Part shown: positions 44,677 through 54,284 of the stretch, one piece after another | Layout: every line of letters begins with the position of its first letter | How positions within the stretch are numbered: the first letter of the stretch is position 1 | From: Calothrix sp. MO_192.B10 | Lineage (GTDB): Bacteria > Cyanobacteriota > Cyanobacteriia > Cyanobacteriales > Nostocaceae | DNA length: 64,000 nucleotides | Reading direction: 5' to 3' | Assembly (NCBI GenBank): GCA_030065055.1 | Contig: JASJDS010000074.1 | Span: 1-64,000, forward strand | Made by a program: the position numbers and the translations under genes | Notes under the pieces: model-generated | What the model saw: only the letters and a program-made list of their open reading frames with translations | Databases searched by the model: none | What the model was told of the DNA's origin: nothing

Positions 44677-45978
44677 ATGGGAATAAAAGTAGGAAAATAT
44701 TTTATATTTTTTGAATTAGTTTTTACGGTTCTATCTCTTATCCATTATATCGCAGACTGGCTGCCTCTAATTGTATCTGGAGGAGCCAGTGAAGGAGATG
44801 GATTTGACTTTGCATCAGTAAATTTAACTGCGAATGTATTATTATATTTGCTAACTTATATCTGTGCCATATTCTTTTTATTATTTCGCTGGGAAAAAGC
44901 AGTATATTATATCAGTAAGAATAAAATTATCTGGCTAATACTGGCAGTTGCTATTGCATCATTGATATGGTCTTATAATCGTGAAGCGGCAATAAAAAGC
45001 TGTATTCAATTAATTGGAACAACTATATTCGGCTTATATTTCGGGACTCGTTATTCCATAAAAGATCAGGTAAAAATTCTAGGTTTTGTATATATATTAA
45101 TTTTAGTATTAAGTACCATTTTTATTGTTGCTCTGCCAAAATATGGCATTATGGGAGCAGTTCACGCAGGGGCAATAAGAGGAATTTTTACTCATAAAAA
45201 TTTTTTTGGTCAAGCACTTGCCCTGAGTGCAATTCTGATTTTCATGTTAACAATGATCTCTCCAAAAAGAAAGTTTATTTTATATATGGGACTAGGGTTG
45301 GTAATTGTCCTCTTATTATTGGCGAGATCTACTACAAGCATGGTTAATACCTTAGTCCTATTCTTTGCACTATTCCTATATCGAACTTTTCGATTGAGAT
45401 ATATGTTTATGGTTCCTACATTTATATTGCTGATAACACTCGGTCTGATTTCTTATTTTATCTACATTGAAAATTCACAGGTGTTGTTTAGTGCCATTGG
45501 TAAAGATGCTACTTTGACGGGGCGCACAGACATTTGGGCTTTTGCGTGGGACATGATCCAAAAACGTTTTTGGCTAGGCTATGGTTTAGGATCATTCTGG
45601 AATGGACTGGATGGTCCATCTGCGTATGTTGTCCGAGCAGTTCGCTGGCCCGTACCTTATGCCCATAATGCTTGGCTGGAGTTGTGGCTTGAATTCGGCT
45701 TAATTGGGTTATTAACTTATGTGATTGGATTTGTAATAAATATATGCCGTTCAATTTGGTTAGCACGTGTAACTTTAGGCACGGATGGACTTTGGCCATT
45801 GATCTATTTGACATATATTGTTATGTCTACTATTACTGAAGGTAGATTAGTCGGAGAAAATAATATTTTGTGGGTGCTTTATACAGCATTGTCTATTTCA
45901 ATATTCATACCTCCCGAAAAATCACAAAAATATCCATCACGTCTAATAGCTGAAGTAAAACCATCTTATAAGTATTGA
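44677..45978 (+). CDS. O-antigen ligase/polymerase family protein (Wzy-like)
   Basis: A 433-residue polytopic protein with about ten to twelve membrane helices and one larger periplasmic loop near residues 270-345 containing GRTDIWAFAWDM, GYGLGSFWNG and YAHNAWLELWLEFG. That last His-Asn-containing loop and the G-hydrophobic pattern are the mark of the Wzy/WaaL superfamily. In this context, with Wzx and Wzc proteins, polymerisation of lipid-linked repeat units is the likely role, rather than ligation to lipid A. Start ATG has no strong ribosome site. Confidence 0.85.
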   Translation: MGIKVGKYFIFFELVFTVLSLIHYIADWLPLIVSGGASEGDGFDFASVNLTANVLLYLLTYICAIFFLLFRWEKAVYYISKNKIIWLILAVAIASLIWSYNREAAIKSCIQLIGTTIFGLYFGTRYSIKDQVKILGFVYILILVLSTIFIVALPKYGIMGAVHAGAIRGIFTHKNFFGQALALSAILIFMLTMISPKRKFILYMGLGLVIVLLLLARSTTSMVNTLVLFFALFLYRTFRLRYMFMVPTFILLITLGLISYFIYIENSQVLFSAIGKDATLTGRTDIWAFAWDMIQKRFWLGYGLGSFWNGLDGPSAYVVRAVRWPVPYAHNAWLELWLEFGLIGLLTYVIGFVINICRSIWLARVTLGTDGLWPLIYLTYIVMSTITEGRLVGENNILWVLYTALSISIFIPPEKSQKYPSRLIAEVKPSYKY

Positions 45979-46167
45979 AAATTAAATTAATATAATCATT
46001 GATGTCGCAGTAATCCTTGTATTTTTTACTGAGTATTTTCCCGGTCAGGGTAATCACCATAAATATTAATCTATAAATTATCACAAGCTTTATTAACTAT
46101 TGATAATTTGACAAACATTCTGGGTAATCTAATCTATAGATAGTTATAATTTATATCTTATATGAAT

Positions 46168-46259
46168 AGGATTTACGCATTCTTTACGAGAAATCAGGTG
46201 TTTGAGATTGCTTCCTTGCATCGCAATGACTCTGCTTACGTTGTCTATGGGTAAGTCCT
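46168..46259 (-). mobile_element. 92-bp MITE, AGGACTTA family, copy in the polysaccharide cluster
   Basis: Ends AGGATTTACGCA (left) and its near complement TAAGTCCT (right). The reverse complement matches 58546-58637 along its whole length, including GTCATTGCGA and GCAAGGAAGCAATC. Both copies are exactly 92 bp. It lies between the Wzy-like and Wzx-like genes; the rest of that 428-bp gap is AT-rich without a gene. Confidence 0.88.
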
Positions 46260-46406
46260 GATGAAAACTGCTTATTTATTTGCCTTTTGAAACTTCATCT
46301 CCCTTTACTAATAAGAGGGATATTCAGAGAATAGTAAAAATACTGAACAACCAATATTTTTGTATGATCTTTACAAACAAAAATCAAGATTTTATAGGTA
46401 ATAAAT

Positions 46407-47696
46407 ATGAAGTATTTAGCACTATTAAAAAATCGTATTCTTAGTCTATTCCAACATAAATTATTCCGTGCTACCTTGTGGATGATGTCAGGTAGAGCGA
46501 TTGGGATTTTTATGCAAGCAGCATATTTTATTCTAATTGCGCGGTTCCTAGGCAAAGAAAATCTTGGCATCTTTATGGGTGTCAGCGCATTTGCAGTAGT
46601 TGTACATCCTTTCGCCACTTTAGGAAGTGGAGATATCCTAATTAAAAATGTCTCTAGGAACAAAGATTTATTTAACGAATACTGGGGTAATGCAATTGTC
46701 ACAACTCTTTTATCAGGGAATGTCTTAATTTTACTTTCATTTTTTGTCGCCAAGGTTATCTTGCCAACATCTATCCCTTCCACTGTCATATTTTTTGTTC
46801 TTTTGTCTGACATATTATGTATGGCACTATCTAACCTTTCTGGCATGGCATTTTTAGCTGTAAATTACCATAAGATAACAGCAAAACTGCAAGTTATGTT
46901 TAATTTTAATAAGTTATTAGCTGCAATTGCTCTAGCTTATTTTAAAATATATGATATACAATTTTGGGGGTTTCTATATTGTTTTGCGGCAGGAACTACA
47001 GCAATCATATCAGTTTTATATGTCAATCATATGCTAGGGTTTCCAGAACCTAAACTATCACGAATAAAAGAGAATATTAAACATGGAATATATTTTTCAC
47101 TAGGTATTTCTTCTGATACTATCAATGCTAGTATTGATAAAACAATGCTAGCTAGTCTTTCAACATTAGAAGCTACAGGTTTATACGCAGCTGCTTACCG
47201 TTTTATCGAAGTAGCATATATACCAATGCTTGCTATGTTTGGAGCGACTTATGGTAAATTCTTTAAGGAGGGAATCTTTGGCGTTTCTGGTACCTTGAAA
47301 TTTGCTAAACGTCTCATACCTATTGCTTTTATCTACGGGATTATAGCGATTATAGGTTATTTACTTTTTGCTCCCTTTATTGCTTATTTATTGGGTGATA
47401 AATATATAGCTTCAGTTCCAATCTTATATTGGTTATCGCCAATGCCTTTTATCATTGGCATACAGTGGATAGCAGCTGATACTTTAGCCGGAGCAGGATA
47501 TCAGAATATTCGCAGTATATTACAATTATTTACTGCCTTGTTTAACCTTTCATTAAACTATTATCTAATTCCTTTATATTCTTGGCAAGGAGCAGCTTGG
47601 GCTACTTTAATTTCAGATGGTTTAAAAATGATTTTTTTATGGTTGATAGTATATATTCTATATAAGAAAGAGAACAATAAAGAGAAAATAATATAG
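46407..47696 (+). CDS. Oligosaccharide flippase (Wzx-like, MOP superfamily)
   Basis: A 429-residue protein with about twelve to fourteen membrane helices, beginning with FRATLWMMSGRAIGIFMQAAY and FLGKENLGIFMGVSAFA, the N-terminal pattern of polysaccharide-export flippases. A second conserved part follows with INASIDKTMLASLSTLEATG-type sequence and LYAAAYRFIE. It moves lipid-linked repeat units across the inner membrane. It belongs with the Wzy- and Wzc-like proteins of the cluster. Confidence 0.9.
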   Translation: MKYLALLKNRILSLFQHKLFRATLWMMSGRAIGIFMQAAYFILIARFLGKENLGIFMGVSAFAVVVHPFATLGSGDILIKNVSRNKDLFNEYWGNAIVTTLLSGNVLILLSFFVAKVILPTSIPSTVIFFVLLSDILCMALSNLSGMAFLAVNYHKITAKLQVMFNFNKLLAAIALAYFKIYDIQFWGFLYCFAAGTTAIISVLYVNHMLGFPEPKLSRIKENIKHGIYFSLGISSDTINASIDKTMLASLSTLEATGLYAAAYRFIEVAYIPMLAMFGATYGKFFKEGIFGVSGTLKFAKRLIPIAFIYGIIAIIGYLLFAPFIAYLLGDKYIASVPILYWLSPMPFIIGIQWIAADTLAGAGYQNIRSILQLFTALFNLSLNYYLIPLYSWQGAAWATLISDGLKMIFLWLIVYILYKKENNKEKII

Positions 47697-47794
47697 CAAA
47701 AATGAATGGAAGCTATCTCATTTATCAAATCATAATCGGATTATGATTTGATAAATGAAATGCTGATAAACAGTAAATGAAACACTGAAAAATT

Positions 47795-48706
47795 ATGTCT
47801 ACCAATCATCAGCCCAGGGTAGTTATCGGAATGCCAGTGTACAATGGCGAAAACTATATTCGTGATGCGATTGATTCCATCCTGGCACAAACTTTCACTG
47901 ATTTCCGCTTACTAATTAGTGACAATGCTTCAACTGATTCTACAGAGGACATTTGCCGCGAATATGCTAGTAAGGATAATCGCATCATTTATCATCGGCA
48001 GGAAAAGAATATTGGTGCAGCACCAAACTGTAACTATGTATTCCAGCCAGATGGTGCACCTTACTTCAAGTGGGCTGCACACGATGATGTGTTGGAGCCA
48101 GATTACCTCCTTCGATGTGTCGAACTGTTAGACCGTGATCCGTCGTTAGCGATCGCTCATAGTCCGAGTTTTGATATTGATAATTATGGGAATAAGGTCG
48201 GAACCTACGACGATGACTTCCAATTTGACAGTCCTAATGTGGGTGAGCGGGTCTGGAGAATACTCTGGACAATACATTTCACCGATTTTTGGGGGTTAAT
48301 GCGGACTGATTTCATTACTAAAACTAGCCTTAATGCCAGCTATGTTGGATCTGACCGGAACTTTACATATGAAATGCTTCTACAGGGACCGGTAGGTTAT
48401 ACAAATGATCGTCTGTTTTGTCGTCGCAGTCATCCCGAATCTTACATGGCTAAAATAGAAGATCACTACTCTCGTCTTAAATGGTACGATCCGGAAGTTA
48501 AAAAAATCTCAGAGCCTGTAACGGGTTTGATTAAGGTGAGAGACTACCTGTCATCGCTGTTCAAAATTCCCATGGCTCTAAGTGACCGGTTTGTCTGTTT
48601 AGGGATTATTTTGGAGTGGACAGTACGTCGAAGTATTGAGATGCAAACAGGGTCTGGGGAGTTGTATAGAAAGAAACTCTTTCCTAAAGCAACTCACCTT
48701 AATTAG
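47795..48706 (+). CDS. GT2 family glycosyltransferase (soluble)
   Basis: A 303-residue soluble GT-A enzyme. The N-terminus has VVIGMPVYNGENYIRDAI and SDNASTD at about 46-52, typical of GT2 sugar binding; the metal motif region is WAAHDDVLEPDY at about 94-105. No membrane helix. It is preceded by a short gap containing an inverted repeat, AATCATAATC/GATTATGATT at about 47727-47750, which may be a hairpin. Probably adds one sugar of the repeat unit. Sugar unknown. Confidence 0.88.
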   Translation: MSTNHQPRVVIGMPVYNGENYIRDAIDSILAQTFTDFRLLISDNASTDSTEDICREYASKDNRIIYHRQEKNIGAAPNCNYVFQPDGAPYFKWAAHDDVLEPDYLLRCVELLDRDPSLAIAHSPSFDIDNYGNKVGTYDDDFQFDSPNVGERVWRILWTIHFTDFWGLMRTDFITKTSLNASYVGSDRNFTYEMLLQGPVGYTNDRLFCRRSHPESYMAKIEDHYSRLKWYDPEVKKISEPVTGLIKVRDYLSSLFKIPMALSDRFVCLGIILEWTVRRSIEMQTGSGELYRKKLFPKATHLN

Positions 48707-49030
48707 ACCCGTCCGAAATATGAACCTATACCACTATTCTAAAAATACTTACTTCTTCAAGTAAAATGTGCTTGAAAAACTTGATTTTTTGTTTTGATTT
48801 TATTGCTCAATAAGCTTTCAATTTTGAGCATAAATATGATTAGTGGGATAGGTTTATAAATGAGGCAAAAAAATGATAAAAGATAAAGAAGATAATATTC
48901 ATTTAAATCTGTGTGAAGCATTGGTGAGAAATAAAGTTTCATAATATTGATGTAATCAAGCCGGGAAACAGTATCAGTCTTTACCTATACTTTCAAAAAT
49001 ATCATTTAAACAACACTTATAATTTCATTT
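48707..49030. other. AT-rich gap in the polysaccharide cluster
   Basis: 324 bp without a gene or clear hairpin. It may contain an internal promoter, but nothing decisive is visible. Confidence 0.35.
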
Positions 49031-49894
49031 ATGAACAAAACAGATTTTTGCCTGATTACTCCTAGCTATGCTCCAGATTTTGAAAGATGCCAACTCTTAT
49101 GTTGGAGCATAGAAAAATTTTTACCAGCTTCTATTAATCATTACATAATTGTAGATCGAAAAGACCTAGCGCTGTTTCAAAAATTAAAGAAATCAAATAC
49201 TGAAATCATTACAGTAGAATCAGTACTACCTTGGTGGATTCAAAAAATACCATTGTTCAAAAATGGCTGGTTTAGCTTCAAAACTCTTCCTATTCGCAAC
49301 TGGTTATTACAACAAATTGTAAAATTATCAATTGCCCAATACATTAATCATGATGCTTTTGTGTTTGTAGATTCAGATGTTATTTTTGTGCGACCTTTGA
49401 ACTTTCACAGCTTTGTTAATAATGGTAAAGTTCGTTTTTTTCGCGAACCTGAAGCCATAGATATACAAATGCAAACACATTACAAATGGTATGAAACTGC
49501 TACTCAGTTATTAGAATTACCACCGATGAACTTTCCTGCTCCAAACTACATAGGTAATTTGATTACTTGGAAACGGGAAAATGTTTTTAAATTATATCAA
49601 CACCTTGAAAATATTTCTGGACGGGAATGGATTGAAACCATTGCTAGTTGCTGGAATTTTTCTGAATATATCCTTTATGGAATTTTTGTCGATCAAGTCT
49701 TAAAGGATGAATCTGGACATTATTGCGATCCGCAAAATATTTGTCATGAATACTGGTTAGAAGAAGTAATGTCATCTGAGCAGTTACAAGATTTTTTTGA
49801 TCATCTTCGACCAGAGCATTTAACTGTGATGATATCGGCTAAATCTGGAATGTCTGTTCCAGAATACCAGCAACTAATAAAACAAATTGCTTAA
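49031..49894 (+). CDS. DUF6492 family protein, probable glycosyltransferase
   Basis: A 287-residue protein. It starts FCLITPSYAPDFERCQLLCW, has YIIVDRKDL, and a VFVDSDVIFVRPL segment near residues 114-126 where Asp-Ser-Asp is the metal motif of GT-A transferases. This series matches DUF6492, a family found in polysaccharide clusters. Near the end, a His-Leu-Arg-Pro-Glu-His stretch may bind substrate. It lies 17 bp before the GH9 gene. Donor and linkage unknown. Confidence 0.8.
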   Translation: MNKTDFCLITPSYAPDFERCQLLCWSIEKFLPASINHYIIVDRKDLALFQKLKKSNTEIITVESVLPWWIQKIPLFKNGWFSFKTLPIRNWLLQQIVKLSIAQYINHDAFVFVDSDVIFVRPLNFHSFVNNGKVRFFREPEAIDIQMQTHYKWYETATQLLELPPMNFPAPNYIGNLITWKRENVFKLYQHLENISGREWIETIASCWNFSEYILYGIFVDQVLKDESGHYCDPQNICHEYWLEEVMSSEQLQDFFDHLRPEHLTVMISAKSGMSVPEYQQLIKQIA

Positions 49895-49911
49895 CTATAA
49901 AAATACCAGAC

Positions 49912-51852
49912 ATGAATCAGGTAAAAAATTTATTAGTTGCAAGAATATTTCTGGGATTATCTATAGTATTTATCGTGACGAGTTTCGGTGTGAATGCCCA
50001 GAATTTTCCCCTGTCACAACAGATAATAATTGACCAGTTCGGTTGGCGATCGCAAGCTGTAAAAGTGGCTATATTTGCTAATCCTGTCAAAGGTCAAAAT
50101 TCTCAGATTTCTTATTTGCCAGGTGGTAAGTTTGAAATTCGTCGAGAAGATAATGACGCAACTGTATATACTGGTTCAGTTGTACCTTGGAAAAATGAAA
50201 AAATAGATACTAGTTCTGGAGATCAAATTTGGTGGGGAGACTTCAGTAACTTTAAAACTCAAGGTGCTTACTATATTTACGATCCAGTTAATAAAGTTCG
50301 TTCCTATAGCTTTAAAATTCGGGATGATATCTATAATCCTGTGATGAAAGCTGCGGTGAGAGCTTTTTATTATCAACGTTGTGGTACAGAAATTCCTACC
50401 AAGTATGGGGGGAAATGGACTCATGCTGCTTGCCATATTGGAGTTCATCAAGATTTAGCAGCACAAAGCTATACGAAAAAAACTCCACCTAAGGATGTTC
50501 ATGGTGGTTGGCACGATGCTGGTGATATGAATAAATATGTTTCCTTCACCGCCAAAACTCTGTGGAATTTAATTAATGCTTATGAAATAAATCCTGGTAT
50601 ATTTCCCGATAATTACAATGTTCCTGAAAGTGGCAATGGCGTTCCCGATATTTTAGATGAAATTAAGTGGGAATTAGATTGGATTTTACGGATGCAAATG
50701 GCAGATGGATCTGTTGCCAATCGAGTTTCCAGTCATCAATGCGGTGAAGTAATACCAGACAATGATAAAAAGAGGAGGTATTATACTGAACCTACTACCT
50801 GGGCAACAGCTAGCTTAGTTATTGGCAGTGCTAATGCATCTCGTTTATTTAAACAATTTGAAAATGTCTACCCAAGCTATGCAAATCAACTGATTACTGC
50901 TTCAGAAAAAGCTTGGGGGTATCTTGAACAAAATTCCAACAAAACTCCCAAAGATGGACATGACTATGGTGATAAAGGGAAATTAAGCTGTGCAGCTCAA
51001 GGGGATGAGGAAGGAAATGATCAAATGTATCGCCTATGGGCAGCGGCAGAACTTTACCGGACAACAGGCAAAACTATCTATAAAGAATATTTTGAGAGTC
51101 ATTATACACCCCTAAAAGATGGTTGGTTCGATCCCATGGGAGGCAAAGATCATCCTTGGTCTCAGCAACTTGCCTATGTGACCTATAGCAAAACTAAAGG
51201 CGCAGATCAGACAAAGGTGACTGAAATTAAAAATGCTATCAAAACTACAACTACTTGGTTCAACAATCTTGATATCAACAAAGATGATCCATATCGTGCT
51301 TTTATTTGGGATTATTATTGGGGTTCTAATCAGGTAAAAGCTAACTGGGGTATGACCTTTTTATTCGCTAGATTATTGGATGTGGATGAGTCACGCAACC
51401 AGTTTTACGAGCAGAATGCTGAAGAGTATCTCCACTATATTCATGGTCGTAATCCCCTTTCATGGGTTTACCTAACCAACATGGGGGAAAAAGGTGCTAA
51501 TGTAGGTGCAGAAAATAGTGTTATGGAAATATATCATAGCTGGTTTCATAACGGTAGTATTTACGATGGTACTAATTCTAAGTACGGTTCTGCACCTGGG
51601 TTGTTGTCTGGCGGACCGAATAAATACTATTCTGTGAAACAGGTTTCTCCTCCTTTTGATGAACCCTCGCAAAAGGCATATAAAGATTGGAATAGTGCCT
51701 GGAATTTTTGGAGACGTTTTTCAGAAGATTCTTGGACTATAACAGAGCCAGCAATCTATTATCAGGCTACCTATATTAACCTATTAGCATATTTTTGTAA
51801 GCCTAATCCAATTAAATTTACAATAATAAGTCAATCAACTAAATTAAATTGA
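49912..51852 (+). CDS. Secreted glycoside hydrolase family 9 (endoglucanase-like)
   Basis: A 646-residue exported protein. Signal peptide to about residue 30 (GVNAQNF). An N-terminal Ig-like CelD_N domain (about 33-135) with IIDQFGWRSQAVKVA is followed by the GH9 (alpha/alpha)6 barrel. Catalytic residues are in place: Asp202 and Asp205 in HDAGD, His511 in HGRNPLSW, and the acid Glu612 in ITEPAIYYQ. GH9 enzymes cut beta-1,4-glucans and related chains. Set 17 bp after the DUF6492 gene within a polymer cluster, it more likely trims or releases the cell's own polymer than digests plant cellulose. No carbohydrate-binding module is seen. Confidence 0.92.
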   Translation: MNQVKNLLVARIFLGLSIVFIVTSFGVNAQNFPLSQQIIIDQFGWRSQAVKVAIFANPVKGQNSQISYLPGGKFEIRREDNDATVYTGSVVPWKNEKIDTSSGDQIWWGDFSNFKTQGAYYIYDPVNKVRSYSFKIRDDIYNPVMKAAVRAFYYQRCGTEIPTKYGGKWTHAACHIGVHQDLAAQSYTKKTPPKDVHGGWHDAGDMNKYVSFTAKTLWNLINAYEINPGIFPDNYNVPESGNGVPDILDEIKWELDWILRMQMADGSVANRVSSHQCGEVIPDNDKKRRYYTEPTTWATASLVIGSANASRLFKQFENVYPSYANQLITASEKAWGYLEQNSNKTPKDGHDYGDKGKLSCAAQGDEEGNDQMYRLWAAAELYRTTGKTIYKEYFESHYTPLKDGWFDPMGGKDHPWSQQLAYVTYSKTKGADQTKVTEIKNAIKTTTTWFNNLDINKDDPYRAFIWDYYWGSNQVKANWGMTFLFARLLDVDESRNQFYEQNAEEYLHYIHGRNPLSWVYLTNMGEKGANVGAENSVMEIYHSWFHNGSIYDGTNSKYGSAPGLLSGGPNKYYSVKQVSPPFDEPSQKAYKDWNSAWNFWRRFSEDSWTITEPAIYYQATYINLLAYFCKPNPIKFTIISQSTKLN

Positions 51853-52008
51853 AGACTCTCACAAGATTGGGCTGAGTCAGGAAAAGCAAACCATTAATTA
51901 GGTTAAACTATTACTAACATATCCTAGAAATAATTTAGTTAGCATACTTAGTTGAAATTTCAATTTTTATCACTCATTTATTAATTGTATTTTCAGATAT
52001 CTGACAAG

Positions 52009-52827
52009 ATGAAAGATATAAATAAAAATTTAAAGACCGTAGTTCAAAGGCTCAATATATATGACTATTTAAAATATAGAGCACCATTTTTGTATGATAT
52101 TTATATGAACTTTAATCAGTCAGGCTTCTTAAAATCAAGAGCGCTGGAAATAAATTTTTACAAATCTCTGGGGCTGAAACCTGAAGATATGGTGTTTGAT
52201 GTTGGAGCAAATAAAGGAGACAAGGCTGATATTTTTCTCAGGATTGGCACAAATGTTATTGCTATTGATCCAGATAAAACAAATATAGAAACTCTCAACA
52301 AGCGTTTTTGGAAGCATAAAAATTTTCAGATAATTGAAGGAGCAGTAGGAGAACAAGAAGGTAAACAAATATTTTATGTTAATACTCCAGGCTCTGCATA
52401 TAATACATTAAGTCCTAAATGGAAAGAAGTTTTACAGGATGTATCATTATCACGCTTTCGTTCCTTACAAAGCTTTAATTCTTCGTACCAAGTCAATGTC
52501 ATAACATTAGACAAATTAATTGCTAAATTTGGTATTCCTACTTTGATCAAAATCGATGTTGAAGGATATGAAAAAAATGTGATCAAAGGGTTAAATAACA
52601 AAGTAAAATATCTCTCATTTGAGTTAAATCTTCCTGAGTTTTTAGAAGAAGGTTTAGAATGTATATCCATTCTCTCTGATTTATATCAAGGATTAGTCAA
52701 ATTTAATTATGTTATTGATTGCCAAGAGGGATTTAACTGGTCTGAATGGAAGAATGCCACAGATATAGAAAATCTATTAAAGAGTGGGTCTAATCGATAC
52801 ATGGAAGTCTTTTGTCAGATGATTTAA
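52009..52827 (+). CDS. FkbM family methyltransferase
   Basis: A 272-residue SAM-dependent methyltransferase. I use the ATG at 52009 rather than a TTG at 51985. Motif I is MVFDVGANKGDKADIFLRIG (about 57-76), followed by VIAIDPDKTN, GAVGEQEG and the FkbM mark IKIDVEGYEKNVIKGL near 180. FkbM enzymes O-methylate sugars, among other substrates, so methylation of the exopolysaccharide is likely. The family pattern is clear; the target position is unknown. Confidence 0.9.
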   Translation: MKDINKNLKTVVQRLNIYDYLKYRAPFLYDIYMNFNQSGFLKSRALEINFYKSLGLKPEDMVFDVGANKGDKADIFLRIGTNVIAIDPDKTNIETLNKRFWKHKNFQIIEGAVGEQEGKQIFYVNTPGSAYNTLSPKWKEVLQDVSLSRFRSLQSFNSSYQVNVITLDKLIAKFGIPTLIKIDVEGYEKNVIKGLNNKVKYLSFELNLPEFLEEGLECISILSDLYQGLVKFNYVIDCQEGFNWSEWKNATDIENLLKSGSNRYMEVFCQMI

Positions 52828-52998
52828 ACTGAAATATGTTTTCTTAATGTGGGTACTGCTAGGGCAATTGTCCATCACATAAATCCGATTACGCAAGATA
52901 ATTGTGAGGTAAATAAAATATCTTATTTGTGATGTGAATAATCAATATCAGGATGGGAAAAATAAAATTAAAAACCCTTAAAAATTAATATAATTACA

Positions 52999-54201
52999 AT
53001 GAAAATAACTATAGTCTCTCACGAGATGCCTTATCCACCTAATCATGGTGCGCGGGTAGATATTTGGCGACGAATTCAAGGTATCTCTCAATTAGGTGTA
53101 GAAATACAGTTAATTACATGGGTTCATCAGTCACCAACATCTGAGGAATTAACAGCTATTAATCAATATGTTAAACAGACTCATTTCATCATTTATAAAA
53201 AAAATACCTGTGCGATTGCTAGAAAAATTATTGATTTATTCTCATACCCTTTAGAAGTAACTTCTAGAATTGTCAGAGGAGAAGAACTAGAAAACTTAAT
53301 CTCTCAGGTATCTAATTTCCATCCAGATGCCATTTTTTTAGATGGCATTCATGGTGGCGAACTTGCTATGGGTTTAGGGGAAAAATTAAATGTGCCCTTG
53401 GTGACGCGATCCCATAATATAGAACATCTGTATCACCAGAGATTACTATCATCGGCAACTGGTTTGGCTAAATTCAGAAAACAATTGTCGCTAACTAATT
53501 TAGAGAGCTACGAAAAATACATATTAAAAAGTAGTGCTATCTTTTATGATATATCTGCTGATGATTTAAGTTTTTGGCAAAAGCAAGGACTGACAAACGG
53601 ACGTTACTTACCACCACTGATAGATTTTAACCAAAAAGACATCAGTGAGGATAAAGTAGTACAACCTAAAACAAATTATCCCTATGACATAGTCTTCTTA
53701 GGAAATCTTAATAATGATAATAATGTAGCTGGTATAGTCTGGTTTTTAACAAATATTTTGCCTAAAATTTATGATAAATTACCCGAAGTTAAAGTACTCA
53801 TAGCTGGCTCCAACCCAGTGCCTAAAATCAAACAAATATGTACAGAAACGCCGGGAGTAGATATCAAAATCAATCCAGTCTCCGCCGATATAATTTATCA
53901 GTCTGGTAAGGTTTTAATTAATCCCATTTTCACTGGTAGTGGTGTTAGTATTAAATCTATAGAAATGTTAGCAGCTAAAAGACCTATTGTTTCTACTCCC
54001 CAAGGTATTGCTGGTTTGCCAAAACAACTACATGATTACTTTAATATCGCTGACAATGCTAATGATTTTGTAGAGGCTATTTGCAAATGTTTGTCCAATT
54101 CTTCCAATACATATATTGAGAGAGAAATACTAGAATCTCTGTTTGGATTGCAAGCGATCGCATCTATGTTATCAGAGATAAAATCTTTACAATCATCTTG
54201 A
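52999..54201 (+). CDS. GT4 family glycosyltransferase
   Basis: A 400-residue GT-B enzyme. The N-terminal acceptor domain begins VSHEMPYPPNHGARVDIW, and the C-terminal donor domain has DIVFLGNLNNDNNVAGIVWF at about 233-252, GSGVSIKSIEMLAAKRPIV at about 313-331 and STPQGIAGLP, the Glu-x7-type region of GT4. No membrane helices. It is the last plus-strand gene of the cluster, converging on the serine hydrolase gene, with 83 bp between. Sugar unknown. Confidence 0.88.
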   Translation: MKITIVSHEMPYPPNHGARVDIWRRIQGISQLGVEIQLITWVHQSPTSEELTAINQYVKQTHFIIYKKNTCAIARKIIDLFSYPLEVTSRIVRGEELENLISQVSNFHPDAIFLDGIHGGELAMGLGEKLNVPLVTRSHNIEHLYHQRLLSSATGLAKFRKQLSLTNLESYEKYILKSSAIFYDISADDLSFWQKQGLTNGRYLPPLIDFNQKDISEDKVVQPKTNYPYDIVFLGNLNNDNNVAGIVWFLTNILPKIYDKLPEVKVLIAGSNPVPKIKQICTETPGVDIKINPVSADIIYQSGKVLINPIFTGSGVSIKSIEMLAAKRPIVSTPQGIAGLPKQLHDYFNIADNANDFVEAICKCLSNSSNTYIEREILESLFGLQAIASMLSEIKSLQSS

Positions 54202-54284
54202 TACAATTATTTACAGATTAAAGAGTGGGTAATTTTACCTGACTCTCTAATCCAATCCAGTTCAATTAAGGCTATAACCATGAT

